Positions 43,539 through 53,058 of a DNA stretch of 64,000 nucleotides are shown piece after piece. The position numbers and the translations under genes are program-made. The notes beneath the pieces are model-generated. The model did no database searches. It saw only the letters and a list, made by a program, of their open reading frames with translations, and was not told the origin of the DNA. The stretch is from Duncaniella muris (GTDB taxonomy: Bacteria > Bacteroidota > Bacteroidia > Bacteroidales > Muribaculaceae): contig NZ_PUEC01000002.1 of the NCBI RefSeq assembly GCF_003024805.1, positions 124,001 to 188,000 of the forward strand, written 5' to 3'. Numbering within the stretch: position 1 is the stretch's first letter; the number at the start of each line of letters is the position of its first letter.

Positions 43539-45896
43539 ATGAAGAAACTGATCGTATCATTGGCTCTGGCCACGGCTTTTCCGCTGGCGGCCGAACTTGT
43601 GAATATTGATGGCGGATGGCGCTTCGCCTTCGGCAACACCGACCCGGCCAAGGATTTCGGGGCCGGAACAGAATATTTCAACTATCTGACCAAAGCAGCC
43701 TCGATCCATAACACGGGGCCTTACGCCGTGAAATTCAACGATTCGGCATGGGTCAGCATCGACCTCCCCTTCGACTTCGTGGTCGACCTTCCTTTTGAAA
43801 AGGATGCAAGCCACAGCCACGGTTACAAGACCGTGGGCTATAAATATCCCGCTTCGTCTGTCGGCTGGTACCGCAAAGTGCTCCCCGTGGCGGCTGCCGA
43901 CTCGGCCAAACGCATTTCTCTCGTGTTCGACGGCATTTTCCGCGACAGCAAAGTCTGGTTCAATGGATTCTATCTCGGCGGCGAGCCGAGCGGATATGTC
44001 GGACAGCGCTACGACGTGACCCCCTATGTCAATTTCGGCGGCGACAATGTCATAGCCGTCCGCTCCGACGCCACTCTGGAGGAAGGCTGGTTCTATGAAG
44101 GCGGCGGCATCTACCGCCATGCCTGGCTCGACATCAGCGAACCGCGCCACATCAACCCCAACTCCGTTGCTACGGTCTATACTCCCGGTGCCGGACCCGA
44201 AATCAAAGTCAGCGGCCGCGTGGCCAACAAGCTCCACGGCCTCAGCCCCGCTCCAGGCGAGAAGTGGACCCTCTCTGCCGAACTGATTGACCGCGCGGGC
44301 TCTCCCGTAGCCTCTGAGCGCATCACCCTGACCGATCTCCCCGCTCCTGAAGCCGAAAGCGCCTGGCAGCTCACCCTGCATCCCGCCTCGCTGACCGAAT
44401 GGGATATTGAAAACCCCACCCTCTACACACTGCGGCTCCGTCTCGACGATGGTCGCTCCGTATCAGCCGAAGATATCGTCACAGGCTTCCGTCGCGCGGA
44501 GTTTGATCCCGACCGAGGCTTCATGCTCAACGGCCGTCCTGTGAAACTCAAGGGTGTCAACATGCACCAGGACCATGCCGGTGTTGGAGCCGGAATACCC
44601 GATGCTCTTAATGTCTATCGCCTCAAGGAATTGAAGAAATACGGTGTCAACGCCTACCGCGCCAGCCACAATCCGATGACCCCGGAAGTACTCGCCGCCT
44701 GTGACTCGCTCGGCATTCTGGTCATCGAGGAAAACCGCCTGCTCGGCATCAACGGCTATCACACCGGCCAGCTTCGCAGCATGATTGACCGCGACCGCAA
44801 CCATCCCTCCGTAATTCTCTGGAGCGTAGGCAACGAGGAGTGGGGCGTGGAATGGGATGAAAAAGGTGTCCGCATAGTCGATGAACTGCGCGATGTGGCC
44901 CATCGGCTTGACCCCACACGGCAGATGACCGTCGCCACAAGCAGCGGACCGAAGCCGGTGATACCCGCTGATGTGGCAGGCTACAATTATATGATGCAGA
45001 ATCCGGTCGACCGCCACCGTGCCGACTATCCCGCGCGCTCGGCCTACGGATCTGAGGAAACATCAGGCTGCGGCACCCGCGGCGTCTATTTCGACGACCG
45101 CGCCAACGGGCGCATGGCCTCCCTCAACCGCACACCCGATCCGGCCGACAGCTGTCTCAACCGCATTGAACGCGGATGGAAGTTCTATGACGAGCGCCCC
45201 TGGCTCGGTGGCCTTTTCTATTGGACCGGCTTTGACTACCGCGGAGAGCCCAACCCGCTCGAATATCCCGCCGTAGGCTCGGAATTCGGCATTCTCGACT
45301 ATTGCGGATTCCCGAAAGACGAAGCCATGTATCTGAAATCATGGTGGACCGACGAACCCACACTCCACATCTTCCCCCACTGGAACCTCCGGGGGCATGA
45401 AGGTGAGGAGATCGACCTCTGGGCCTATTCCAACATGGATGAGGTGGAGTTGCGCGTCAACGGCAAGAGCCTCGGACGCAAGCCGATGCCCCGCAACGGC
45501 CATCTGTCATGGAAAGCTGTCTACCGTCCCGGTCGCGTCGAGGCCATAGGCTATAAAGATGGCCGCAAGGTGCTCACCAAGCGCATCGAGACCACCGGTC
45601 AGGCCGTTAAGGCCATTGCGGAATGTGCCTGGTCTGAAGATGGGCTGCAGGTGATCAATGTCAGCCTTGTCGACAGCAAAGGCCGCTTCGTGCCCGATGC
45701 CTGTCAGCCGGTCACAATCTCACTGACCGACGGCCTGAGGCTGCTTGGCGCAGGCAACGGCGACCCGGCCTTCCGCGGACAGGAACGTCCCGCCCCCGGA
45801 ACCGCCCCGGAAAGCTTCACCATTCCCGCCTTCAACGGCCACGCACAGTTCATCATCCTAAACCCTGACTCAGCTCCCGTCAGAGTCACCCTCTGA
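43539..45896 (+). CDS. GH2 family beta-galactosidase-like glycosidase
   Basis: The product is 785 aa, signal peptide ending FPLAAE, so periplasmic or exported. Order: sugar-binding jelly roll (GGWRFAFGN ... ISLVFDGIFRDSKVWFNG), Ig-like domain, TIM barrel with acid/base Glu433 (SVGNEEW) and probable nucleophile Glu506 (YGSEETSG), then DUF4982-like and C-terminal Ig-like domains (VELRVNGKSLGRK ... LLGAGNGDP). The sub-type resembles Bacteroides enzymes acting on plant or host glycan side chains; exact substrate unknown. No SusCD genes accompany it. Confidence 0.93.
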   Translation: MKKLIVSLALATAFPLAAELVNIDGGWRFAFGNTDPAKDFGAGTEYFNYLTKAASIHNTGPYAVKFNDSAWVSIDLPFDFVVDLPFEKDASHSHGYKTVGYKYPASSVGWYRKVLPVAAADSAKRISLVFDGIFRDSKVWFNGFYLGGEPSGYVGQRYDVTPYVNFGGDNVIAVRSDATLEEGWFYEGGGIYRHAWLDISEPRHINPNSVATVYTPGAGPEIKVSGRVANKLHGLSPAPGEKWTLSAELIDRAGSPVASERITLTDLPAPEAESAWQLTLHPASLTEWDIENPTLYTLRLRLDDGRSVSAEDIVTGFRRAEFDPDRGFMLNGRPVKLKGVNMHQDHAGVGAGIPDALNVYRLKELKKYGVNAYRASHNPMTPEVLAACDSLGILVIEENRLLGINGYHTGQLRSMIDRDRNHPSVILWSVGNEEWGVEWDEKGVRIVDELRDVAHRLDPTRQMTVATSSGPKPVIPADVAGYNYMMQNPVDRHRADYPARSAYGSEETSGCGTRGVYFDDRANGRMASLNRTPDPADSCLNRIERGWKFYDERPWLGGLFYWTGFDYRGEPNPLEYPAVGSEFGILDYCGFPKDEAMYLKSWWTDEPTLHIFPHWNLRGHEGEEIDLWAYSNMDEVELRVNGKSLGRKPMPRNGHLSWKAVYRPGRVEAIGYKDGRKVLTKRIETTGQAVKAIAECAWSEDGLQVINVSLVDSKGRFVPDACQPVTISLTDGLRLLGAGNGDPAFRGQERPAPGTAPESFTIPAFNGHAQFIILNPDSAPVRVTL

Positions 45897-45991
45897 AAAT
45901 CCATATCGGAAAGAACTTTTGCAAATATACAACACCCGGTCCACGAAAGAGTGCGATAATGCGGATGGTAGCCCATCCGGAGCCGTAAATC

Positions 45992-46369
45992 GGTGTCCTG
46001 GCGGACACCACATGCCGGGGAGATGACAAACCCGTGACACCGCAGCGCAAAGCGCGCAGGTGTCACGGGCTATGAGTAAACCGATGTCCTGACGGACATC
46101 CCATTCTGGAATCCGCATGATCTCGCGGATGCCGGGGAACAACATACCCGCATCCGCACGGTCGCGGGACGGCGGGTACAATGCGTGACCGCATCCGCAT
46201 GGTCGCGGGGATGGCAGGGATCATACAAGACGGGTTCCGGAGGGGCTGAGGTTAGCGGGTGTCCGGCAGGACACCGAATTACTCGTAGCCCCCGACACCG
46301 CAGCGCAAAGCGCGCAGGTGTCGGGGGTGAAAGACAATCAAACAAATGTGGTGTCCGGTCGAGGACACC
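45992..46369. repeat. Composite hairpin-repeat block, locus 2
   Basis: Same family as 15046-15755. Short palindromes at 45992-46009, 46083-46100, 46258-46275 and 46350-46369; long palindromes at 46031-46069 (arms CCCGTGACACC / GGTGTCACGGG) and 46289-46327 (CCCCCGACACC / GGTGTCGGGGG). The long loop GCAGCGCAAAGCGCGCA is identical in both, and the 13-nt spacer (CTATGAGTAAACC, or GAATTACTCGTAG reversed) is retained. Between the pairs, at about 46114-46240, lie two or three diverged copies of the 37-bp unit sharing CATCCGCAYGGTCGCGGG. No gene is present. Confidence 0.85.
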
Positions 46370-46402
46370 GATTTACCGCCCCGGATGGCCCAGGAATCCG
46401 AA

Positions 46403-46442
46403 ATAAAACCGCGGCGACTTCATCTAACTGAAGTCGCCGCGG
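46403..46442 (-). terminator. Terminator of the thioredoxin gene
   Basis: The perfect 14-bp arms CCGCGGCGACTTCA / TGAAGTCGCCGCGG (46409-46422 and 46429-46442) are followed on the minus strand by TTTTATTT. Confidence 0.8.
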
Positions 46443-46524
46443 ACTGTTATTTTGTTGGTCGGCAGATGGACCGCCATGCGGGTAAAATCAAGGTGCGGTT
46501 TTTAACACCCTATTGGATAATTTC

Positions 46525-46845
46525 TTAGAGCTCGATGAGCTTTTTGATCTGCTTTTCGAGATTCTCCTTTGATTGAGCGCCTGCGAGACGGAGATCGCGG
46601 ACCTGTTCGCCGTTCTTGAAGAAGAGGATAGTGGGGATTGACATGATGCGGTACTGGGTAGTAAGATCATTCTCTTCCTCGATGTTATATTTGCCTATGG
46701 CTACAGTGTCTTTGTATTCTTCGGCAAGTTCTTCAACCACGGGAGCCATGCGCTGGCAGGGACCACACCAGGTAGCCCAAAAGTCGATTACTACTGGTTT
46801 GCCGGAAGCGATAATGTCGTGTACGTTCTGATCGGTAAAAGTCAT
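46525..46845 (-). CDS. trxA: Thioredoxin
   Basis: Cytosolic disulfide reductase, 106 aa. Active site WCGPC at 26-30 (DFWATWCGPCQRM), cis-Pro in SIPTILFFKNGE, and the C-terminal GAQSKENLEKQI helix. No signal peptide. It has its own promoter in the 150-bp gap after dnaE and a strong terminator. Confidence 0.97.
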   Translation of the reverse strand: MTFTDQNVHDIIASGKPVVIDFWATWCGPCQRMAPVVEELAEEYKDTVAIGKYNIEEENDLTTQYRIMSIPTILFFKNGEQVRDLRLAGAQSKENLEKQIKKLIEL

Positions 46846-46923
46846 GACAGTTTATTTTTAGTTGATTTTTAAGGTTTTAAGGATTTTGATCACGAAGCCG
46901 TCCGGGAAGCGGATTGGCCGATA

Positions 46924-46953
46924 CAAAGGTAGGAATTTCCTTGATATTTCCAA
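46924..46953 (-). promoter_or_regulatory. Promoter of trxA
   Basis: On the minus strand: TTG (46953-46951), 19-bp spacer, TACCTTTG (46931-46924), about 80 bp before the ATG. Confidence 0.72.
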
Positions 46954-46996
46954 CTTTTGCGGCCACTATTCTGCTTAGCGGTCCTGAGGCAGACCG

Positions 46997-49900
46997 CTAA
47001 TCGTTGATGGAGAAGCTGATATCTTCCTCGGTCAGGGTGTCGACAAGCTTGCGCGAGATCGGTATGCGCCGCGACGATGAAAGATGGAGCGAGCGGTTGA
47101 TCTTTGGGTCGAAGATGCGGAACGAGAGTTCGCCCTTGGCATTGGTGTCGCTGCGGATCTCCTCCTCGATGAGCTCCTTGAGGTGCTGGGTGAGCTTGTC
47201 GGCCGGGAGATCGATTGTGATGCTGTTGACCAGCTGCCCCTTCACTGTGCTCAGCAGGCGTATGTTAGTGATGTTGAAGCGCGGGTCGGAGTTGGCATAT
47301 CGGCGCTCGTAGCGTCCGCTTATTAATATAGGTGTGCCGGGCACTCCGTAGTTGTGGAAGTTGATGTAGTTTTCATCAAACAGCATGAACTCCGCGCTGC
47401 CCGTATAGTCTTCTATCTTCAGTATGCCGAACTGCCCTCCGCGTTTCGACGGGCGGCTGGTGAATTCCACCACCATGCCTCCGAAGGTCAGGTCAACTCC
47501 CTCCACGGGAGCAAACTCGTTGAAGCCCTTGATGGTGCAAGATGTTCCATAGTTCAGTTCCATGTAATAAGGGTCGAGCGGGTGGGCCGAGAGATACATG
47601 CCCACCAGTTCGCGCTCGCGTTCAAGCAGGGTGGCTGCGGGCCATTCGGCCTGTGGAACCACCGGCGGACGTCCCGAAGTGGAAAGCTCGGCATCATCGC
47701 CGAAGAGCGACATGGCAGACTTGGTCTTGTCGGCCTGGAAAGCCTGGCCATAGCGCACGAGACTTTCCACGAATACCTCGCCGCGCTGGTTGGTGCCGAA
47801 GAAATCCTCGCGCTTGATGCCTTCGAAGCTGTCAAAGGCACCTGCATAGATAAGATTCTCCATCAGGCGGCGGTTGATGCCCTGTGAGGGCACTCGCTCC
47901 ACGAAGTCGTAGATCGACTCGAACGGACCGCCGGCCTTGCGCTCTTCTATGATGGCCTTGACCACCCCTTCGCCCACACCCTTGATGGCCGCAAGTCCGA
48001 AGCGGATATCTCCGTGGGAGTTCACACCGAATTCCATGAAGCTTTCATTGATATCCGGGCCGAGCACCGAGATCTTCATGCGCTTGCACTCGTCCATGAA
48101 GCCGGTGAGCTTGTTGATGTCAGAGCGGTTGCGGGTAAGGATCGCCGCCATATATTCCGACGGATAGTTTGCTTTGAGCCATGCGGTCTGGAAAGCAACC
48201 CACGAATAGCAGGTGGCGTGACTCTTGTTGAAGGCATATGATGCGAACTTTTCCCAGTCGGCCCAGATCTTTTCGAGCACCTTCGGATCGTGGCCGTTGG
48301 CCTGGCCCCCCTTGAGGAAGAGGCCTTTCAGCTCGTTCATCTTGTCGATGAGCTTCTTGCCCATAGCCTTGCGGAGCGTGTCGCTCTGGCCGCGGGTGAA
48401 GTTGGCGAGCAGGCGCGACAGGAGCATGACCTGTTCCTGGTAGACAGTCACGCCGTAAGTGTCTTTAAGATACTTTTCCATCACCGGAATGTCATAGGTG
48501 ATGGGGCTGCGGCCGTGTTTGCGGGCAATGAAGTCAGGGATATAGTCCATAGGTCCCGGACGGTAGAGGGCATTCATGGCTATGAGGTCCTCGAACGTAG
48601 AGGGCTGGAGCTCGCGCAGATACTTCTGCATACCGGCCGACTCGAACTGGAAAGTGCCTACCGTGTTGCCGAGACTGTAGAGTTCATATGTCTTCGGGTC
48701 GTTGATGTCAATATTGTCGATGTCTACCTCGATTCCGCGGGTCTGCCTGATGTTGGAGATCGCTTCCTTGATGATAGAGAGGGTTTTCAGGCCGAGGAAG
48801 TCCATTTTGATCAGGCCTGTGTCCTCGATGATCGAGCCTTCATACTGGGTGACGATCATCTTGTCGTTCTCCTTCGAGTCGACGCTCTTGTCAACGGCCG
48901 TAGCCACAGGCACCCAGTCGGTGATCGGGTCGCGGCAGATGATCACACCGCAGGCATGAACGCCGGTGTTGCGGACATTTCCTTCGAGCCGTTTGGCATA
49001 TTCGAGCGTCTCACGTATGAGCGGATTGTTCGAACCGAGCTCCTGAGCGAACTCAGGCACGTACTGATAGCAGTTCTTGAGGTTGGTCTTCAGCGTCTTG
49101 CCGTCAGGGCCGTCAGGCATACGCTTGGGCACGAGGTTGGCTATGCGGTTGCTTTCGGGCAGAGGCAGCTGCTCGACGCGGGCCACGTCCTTGATGGCCG
49201 ATTTGGCAGCCATTGTGCCGAAGGTGATGATGTGGGCCACCTTTTCCTCTCCGTAGCGCTCGGTCACATAGTGGAGCACATCGGCGCGCCCGTCGTCATC
49301 GAAGTCGACGTCGATATCAGGCAGCGAGATTCGGTCGGGGTTGAGGAATCGTTCGAAAAGAAGGTCATATTTGATGGGGTCGACCTGCGTGATGCCCAGA
49401 CAGTAGGCCACAACGCTTCCCGCAGCCGATCCGCGGCCCGGCCCTACGCTGACTCCGAGCTTGTGGCGGGCCACATTGATGAAGTCCTGCACTATGAGGA
49501 AGTAGCCCGGAAAGCCCATTGTCTTCATTATATAAAGCTCGAACTTGATGCGCTCCTCCAGCTCGGCTGTCAGAGGCGACCCGTAGCGGCGTTCGGCCCC
49601 TTCGTAGGCGAGTTTCGACAGATAGTCGGCCTCGAATTTTATACGGTAGAGCTTGTCGTAGCCACCAAGTTTGTCAATTTTTTTCTGAGCGGCTTCTGGC
49701 GAGAGCACCACGTTGCCGTTTTCGTCCTGCGTGAACTCGTCAAAAAGCTCCTGCTCGGTGATGCGGCTGCGATATTCCTCCTCCGTGCCGAAATCGGCCG
49801 GAATCTCGAAGAAGGGCATGATAGGCGCATGGTCTATGGAGTAGATCTCTACCTTGTCAAGAATCTCCAGGGTGTTTTCAAGCGCCTCAGGCAGGTCGGG

Positions 49901-50809
49901 GAACACAGCCGCCATCTCGGCCTGTGACTTGAACCACTCCTGCTTTGAATAGCGCATACGGGTGGTGTCGGCCACATAGTTGTTGGTCGAGATGCAGATC
50001 AGGCGGTCATGCGCCTCGGCGTCTTCAGCGTTGATGAAGTGCGAGTCATTGGTGGCTATGATCTTGATGCCGTGCTTGCGTGCCAGATCGATCAGCACCG
50101 GATTCACCTGCTCCTGCTCCACGTAGGTCTCGCGGTTGGCGTTGGGGTCGTTGGTCTTGTGGCGCTGAAGCTCTATGTAGTAGTCGTCGCCGAAGGTTTC
50201 CTTGAACCATATCACCTGCTTCTCGGCCTCGTCGAGCTGTCCGGTGGCTATCAGCCTCGGAATCTCGCCGCCGAGACAGGCCGAGCAGACTATCAGCCCC
50301 TCGCGGTGGGCGGCAAGCGCGGCCTTGTCGGTTCGCGGGTGATGATAGAAGCCGTCTGTATGGGCCTGTGACACGATCTTGATAAGATTCTTGTAGCCCT
50401 TCAGGTTCTTGGCCAGCACCACCAAGTGGCGTCCCTTGTCGGTCTTGTCAGAGCGGTCGGTCAGAGAGCCTTTGGCCACATACATCTCGCAGCCGAAAAT
50501 CGGTTTAAACGCAAGCTTGCGCTCTATCTTCTCGATTTCCGGAGCCAGTTCGGCGCCGATCTTCTCGGCCTCCCCTTCGGGTGCCTCCTCGATCTTCTTC
50601 TTAAGGTCGGACAGCTTGCCTTTATACTTGCCTTTGACTTTGTTGACGTAGTTGAAATATTCCTTGACACCGAACATGTTGCCGTGGTCTGTCAGCGCGA
50701 ATCCAGGCATACCGAGATCCATCGCCTTGTCTACAAGACCGGTGACAGAAGCCTGCCCGTCAAGCAGGGAATACTGGCTATGTACGTGTAGGTGAACGAA
50801 TTGTTGCAT
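46997..50809 (-). CDS. dnaE: DNA polymerase III subunit alpha
   Basis: Replicative polymerase, 1270 aa. PHP domain at the N-terminus (FVHLHVHSQYSLLDG, GFALTDHGNMFG), palm with the catalytic Asp set PDIDVDFDDDGR, GPGRGSAAGS, fingers (YRPGPMDYIPDFIARKHG), HhH region, and a C-terminal OB domain (LTFGGMVVEFTSRPSKRGGQ). The start at 50809 gives MQQFVHLHVH; the reading from 50860 adds a non-conserved basic leader overlapping the -7 box. The large antisense open frames here are shadows of its codon bias. Confidence 0.97.
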   Translation of the reverse strand: MQQFVHLHVHSQYSLLDGQASVTGLVDKAMDLGMPGFALTDHGNMFGVKEYFNYVNKVKGKYKGKLSDLKKKIEEAPEGEAEKIGAELAPEIEKIERKLAFKPIFGCEMYVAKGSLTDRSDKTDKGRHLVVLAKNLKGYKNLIKIVSQAHTDGFYHHPRTDKAALAAHREGLIVCSACLGGEIPRLIATGQLDEAEKQVIWFKETFGDDYYIELQRHKTNDPNANRETYVEQEQVNPVLIDLARKHGIKIIATNDSHFINAEDAEAHDRLICISTNNYVADTTRMRYSKQEWFKSQAEMAAVFPDLPEALENTLEILDKVEIYSIDHAPIMPFFEIPADFGTEEEYRSRITEQELFDEFTQDENGNVVLSPEAAQKKIDKLGGYDKLYRIKFEADYLSKLAYEGAERRYGSPLTAELEERIKFELYIMKTMGFPGYFLIVQDFINVARHKLGVSVGPGRGSAAGSVVAYCLGITQVDPIKYDLLFERFLNPDRISLPDIDVDFDDDGRADVLHYVTERYGEEKVAHIITFGTMAAKSAIKDVARVEQLPLPESNRIANLVPKRMPDGPDGKTLKTNLKNCYQYVPEFAQELGSNNPLIRETLEYAKRLEGNVRNTGVHACGVIICRDPITDWVPVATAVDKSVDSKENDKMIVTQYEGSIIEDTGLIKMDFLGLKTLSIIKEAISNIRQTRGIEVDIDNIDINDPKTYELYSLGNTVGTFQFESAGMQKYLRELQPSTFEDLIAMNALYRPGPMDYIPDFIARKHGRSPITYDIPVMEKYLKDTYGVTVYQEQVMLLSRLLANFTRGQSDTLRKAMGKKLIDKMNELKGLFLKGGQANGHDPKVLEKIWADWEKFASYAFNKSHATCYSWVAFQTAWLKANYPSEYMAAILTRNRSDINKLTGFMDECKRMKISVLGPDINESFMEFGVNSHGDIRFGLAAIKGVGEGVVKAIIEERKAGGPFESIYDFVERVPSQGINRRLMENLIYAGAFDSFEGIKREDFFGTNQRGEVFVESLVRYGQAFQADKTKSAMSLFGDDAELSTSGRPPVVPQAEWPAATLLERERELVGMYLSAHPLDPYYMELNYGTSCTIKGFNEFAPVEGVDLTFGGMVVEFTSRPSKRGGQFGILKIEDYTGSAEFMLFDENYINFHNYGVPGTPILISGRYERRYANSDPRFNITNIRLLSTVKGQLVNSITIDLPADKLTQHLKELIEEEIRSDTNAKGELSFRIFDPKINRSLHLSSSRRIPISRKLVDTLTEEDISFSIND

Positions 50810-50857
50810 GTGTGATCGTGTGTGGTTTACGGGCGGCCGCCTGCGGCCATTTCTATG

Positions 50858-50865
50858 CAAAGATA
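50858..50865 (-). promoter_or_regulatory. -7 box of dnaE
   Basis: CAAAGATA reads TATCTTTG on the minus strand, 48 bp before the ATG. The only TTG is at a short spacing (12 bp). Confidence 0.5.
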
Positions 50866-50889
50866 AGTAAAAAACTGCAATTTTTTAGC

Positions 50890-50897
50890 TACATTTG
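50890..50897 (+). promoter_or_regulatory. -7 box of the GH127 gene
   Basis: TACATTTG, 33 bp before the ATG, divergent from the dnaE box and only 24 bp away. No clear -33. Confidence 0.5.
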
Positions 50898-50930
50898 CGG
50901 TAGTCATATACATTTCATGCAGAATCTTCT

Positions 50931-52907
50931 ATGAAAAGAATTATTAACCTTTTGCTGCTGGCCGTAGCGATGACTGCGGTCTGTGCTGCTTCGTCAAGAC
51001 CGGCGCATGGCTACCCTATTGATCCGGTTCCGTTCACATCAGTCCGGGTGACCGATGGCTTCTGGTGGCAGAGGCTGAAAGCGAGTCGAGAAGTCACCAT
51101 TCCACTTGCCTTCTCCAAGTGTGAGGAGTCAGGGCGATATAGAAATTTTGTCAATGCCGCCAATCCTTCAGACACTATTGCTGTCGGTGGATTTTCATTT
51201 GATGACACCGATGTGTACAAGACCATTGAAGGAGCAAGCTATCTGCTGCAGACATATCCCGACAAAAAACTCGAACACTACATCGACAGCATACTCGTCA
51301 TAGTGGCCGCAGCTCAAGAGCCGGACGGATATCTTTACACAAGCCGTACCATGAACCCTGAGCATCCTCACAAATGGGCCGGGTCAAAACGCTGGGAGAA
51401 GGTTGAGGAACTCAGCCATGAATTCTACAATCTCGGCCACATGGTGGATGGAGCCGTGGCTCACTATCAGGCCACGGGCAAACGTAACTTTCTTGACATT
51501 GCTGTCAGATATGCCGACTGTGTGTGCCGCGCCATCGGCGACAAGCCTGGGCAGCTGACGCTTGTGCCCGGACATCAGATTGCAGAAATGGCTCTTGCCA
51601 GACTCTATCTCGTCACCGGTGACAGAAAATATCTCGACCAGGCCGCATTCTTTCTCGACAAACGTGGCCGTACTTCTCGGCGCGATGCCTACAGTCAGGC
51701 CCACAAGCCGGTCACGGAGCAGGACGAAGCCGTGGGTCATGCTGTCAGGGCGGCATATATGTATGCCGGAATGGCTGATGTTGCCGCTCTTACCGGTGAT
51801 TCGGCTTACATAAAGGCCATCGACCGGATTTGGAATAATATTGTGGGGATGAAATACTATATTACCGGCGGCATAGGCGCTACTGCTGACGGCGAAGCTT
51901 TCGGAGCAAACTTCGAATTGCCTAACATGTCGGCCTACTGCGAGACATGCGCGGCCATCGGCAATGTATATGTAAACCACAGGCTCTTCTTGCTGCATGG
52001 CGAGTCGAAATACTATGACGTGCTTGAGCGCACCTTGTACAACGGACTTATATCTGGGGTCTCGCTTGACGGCGGAAGTTTTTTCTATCCCAATCCGCTT
52101 GAGTCGGCAGGGCAGCATCAGCGCGCCCCTTGGTTTGGATGTGCGTGCTGTCCGTCAAACATCTGTCGCTTCATACCCTCGCTGCCAGGCTATGTCTATG
52201 CCGTAAGAGACCGCGACGTATATGTCAACCTCTTCATGTCAAACACGGCCCGGCTCGATGTGGCCGGCAAGCGGCTTGATCTCAGCCAGAATACCGCCTA
52301 TCCCTGGAACGGCGACATATCGCTCTCCGTTGACAGCAATAAGGCCGGCCGCTTCAGGATGATGATACGCATCCCCGGCTGGGTTGTCAACAGGCCGGTT
52401 CCGAGTGATCTCTACGCATACACCGACGGCAAGAATCCCTCTTGGCATGTGAAGATCAATGGGCGAAATGCCGGCGGAGAGCTTGAAAACGGTTATCTTG
52501 CCATTGACCGAAATTGGAAAAAAGGTGACCGGGTGGAGATACATTTCGACATGGAGCCCCGCACGGTTAAAGCCGACAGCCATGTAGTGGCCGACAGCGG
52601 ACGCATCTGCCTGGAGCGAGGTCCGCTTGTATATTGTGCCGAATGGCCTGACAACAAATTTAATCTGCCTTCAGTACTTCTGAACCGCCATCCTGAAATC
52701 AGAGTGGAGAATGCCCCCGGACAGCTTTGCGGCATAGTCCGACTCGTGGCAGATGCCCAAAAGCTCGGATATGGCGCTGATGGCCGTCTCGTGTCTGAAG
52801 ATATCAGCCTGACTCTCATACCTTATTATGCCTGGGCGCATCGCGGACCCGGTCAGATGGCTGTCTGGCTTCCGCAGTCACTGAACGCAGTCGTCCCGGA
52901 GCAATAG
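50931..52907 (+). CDS. GH127 beta-L-arabinofuranosidase-like protein
   Basis: The product is 658 aa with signal peptide (MKRIINLLLLAVAMTAVCAASS). (alpha/alpha)6 barrel followed by beta-sandwich domains. The zinc-thiolate active site of HypBA1-type enzymes is fully present: Cys337-Glu338-Thr-Cys340 (YCETCAAIGN) and Cys404-Ala-Cys406-Cys407 (FGCACCPSN), with one of these cysteines as nucleophile. Probably removes terminal beta-L-arabinofuranose from plant glycoproteins or pectin. Monocistronic; convergent with the candidate small RNA at 52990-53053. Confidence 0.93.
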   Translation: MKRIINLLLLAVAMTAVCAASSRPAHGYPIDPVPFTSVRVTDGFWWQRLKASREVTIPLAFSKCEESGRYRNFVNAANPSDTIAVGGFSFDDTDVYKTIEGASYLLQTYPDKKLEHYIDSILVIVAAAQEPDGYLYTSRTMNPEHPHKWAGSKRWEKVEELSHEFYNLGHMVDGAVAHYQATGKRNFLDIAVRYADCVCRAIGDKPGQLTLVPGHQIAEMALARLYLVTGDRKYLDQAAFFLDKRGRTSRRDAYSQAHKPVTEQDEAVGHAVRAAYMYAGMADVAALTGDSAYIKAIDRIWNNIVGMKYYITGGIGATADGEAFGANFELPNMSAYCETCAAIGNVYVNHRLFLLHGESKYYDVLERTLYNGLISGVSLDGGSFFYPNPLESAGQHQRAPWFGCACCPSNICRFIPSLPGYVYAVRDRDVYVNLFMSNTARLDVAGKRLDLSQNTAYPWNGDISLSVDSNKAGRFRMMIRIPGWVVNRPVPSDLYAYTDGKNPSWHVKINGRNAGGELENGYLAIDRNWKKGDRVEIHFDMEPRTVKADSHVVADSGRICLERGPLVYCAEWPDNKFNLPSVLLNRHPEIRVENAPGQLCGIVRLVADAQKLGYGADGRLVSEDISLTLIPYYAWAHRGPGQMAVWLPQSLNAVVPEQ

Positions 52908-52931
52908 CCAACTCCGATAATCCATAAAAAG

Positions 52932-52973
52932 CAACTTGCCCCGCTTCCTGCTTGCAGGCGGCGGGGCAAGTTG
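52932..52973. terminator. Strong hairpin between GH127 and the candidate sRNA
   Basis: The 13-bp arms CAACTTGCCCCGC / GCGGGGCAAGTTG (52932-52944 and 52961-52973). On the minus strand CTTTTTATGG follows, on the + strand only a weak T-run. Probably ends GH127 transcripts and read-through from the opposite side. Confidence 0.7.
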
Positions 52974-52989
52974 TTGAGGATTAGATAAT

Positions 52990-53053
52990 AAAAAATTGAT
53001 TGTCTCTCGACAACCAATCTTAGTTAACCTTAAATCTAATACCATGAAAAACA
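52990..53053 (-). ncRNA. Candidate small RNA A (possible Bacteroidales-1 type)
   Basis: Leftward unit bounded by a full promoter (53059-53089) and a hairpin with a GAGA tetraloop (GTTGTC-GAGA-GACAA) followed by TTTTTT at about 52990-52998. The 5' part GTGTTTTTCATGGTATTAG is nearly identical to candidate B at 60741-60815. There is no open frame longer than a few codons. The architecture (Bacteroidota promoter at one end, terminator at the other) agrees with what I recall of the Bacteroidales-1 RNA motif, but I could not compare it with the model. The exact 5' end is estimated. Confidence 0.5.
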
Positions 53054-53058
53054 CGTTA

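Noticed and set aside
45922-45929. Orphan minus-strand TATATTTG box after the GH2 gene
   Set aside because: No leftward gene or -33 element; 8-bp matches to a degenerate box are expected by chance in AT-rich gaps.
48290-49927. 545-codon rightward frame antisense to dnaE
   Set aside because: Lies entirely within the conserved polymerase gene; composition (H/V/E/R-rich) is typical of a shadow frame in GC-rich DNA.
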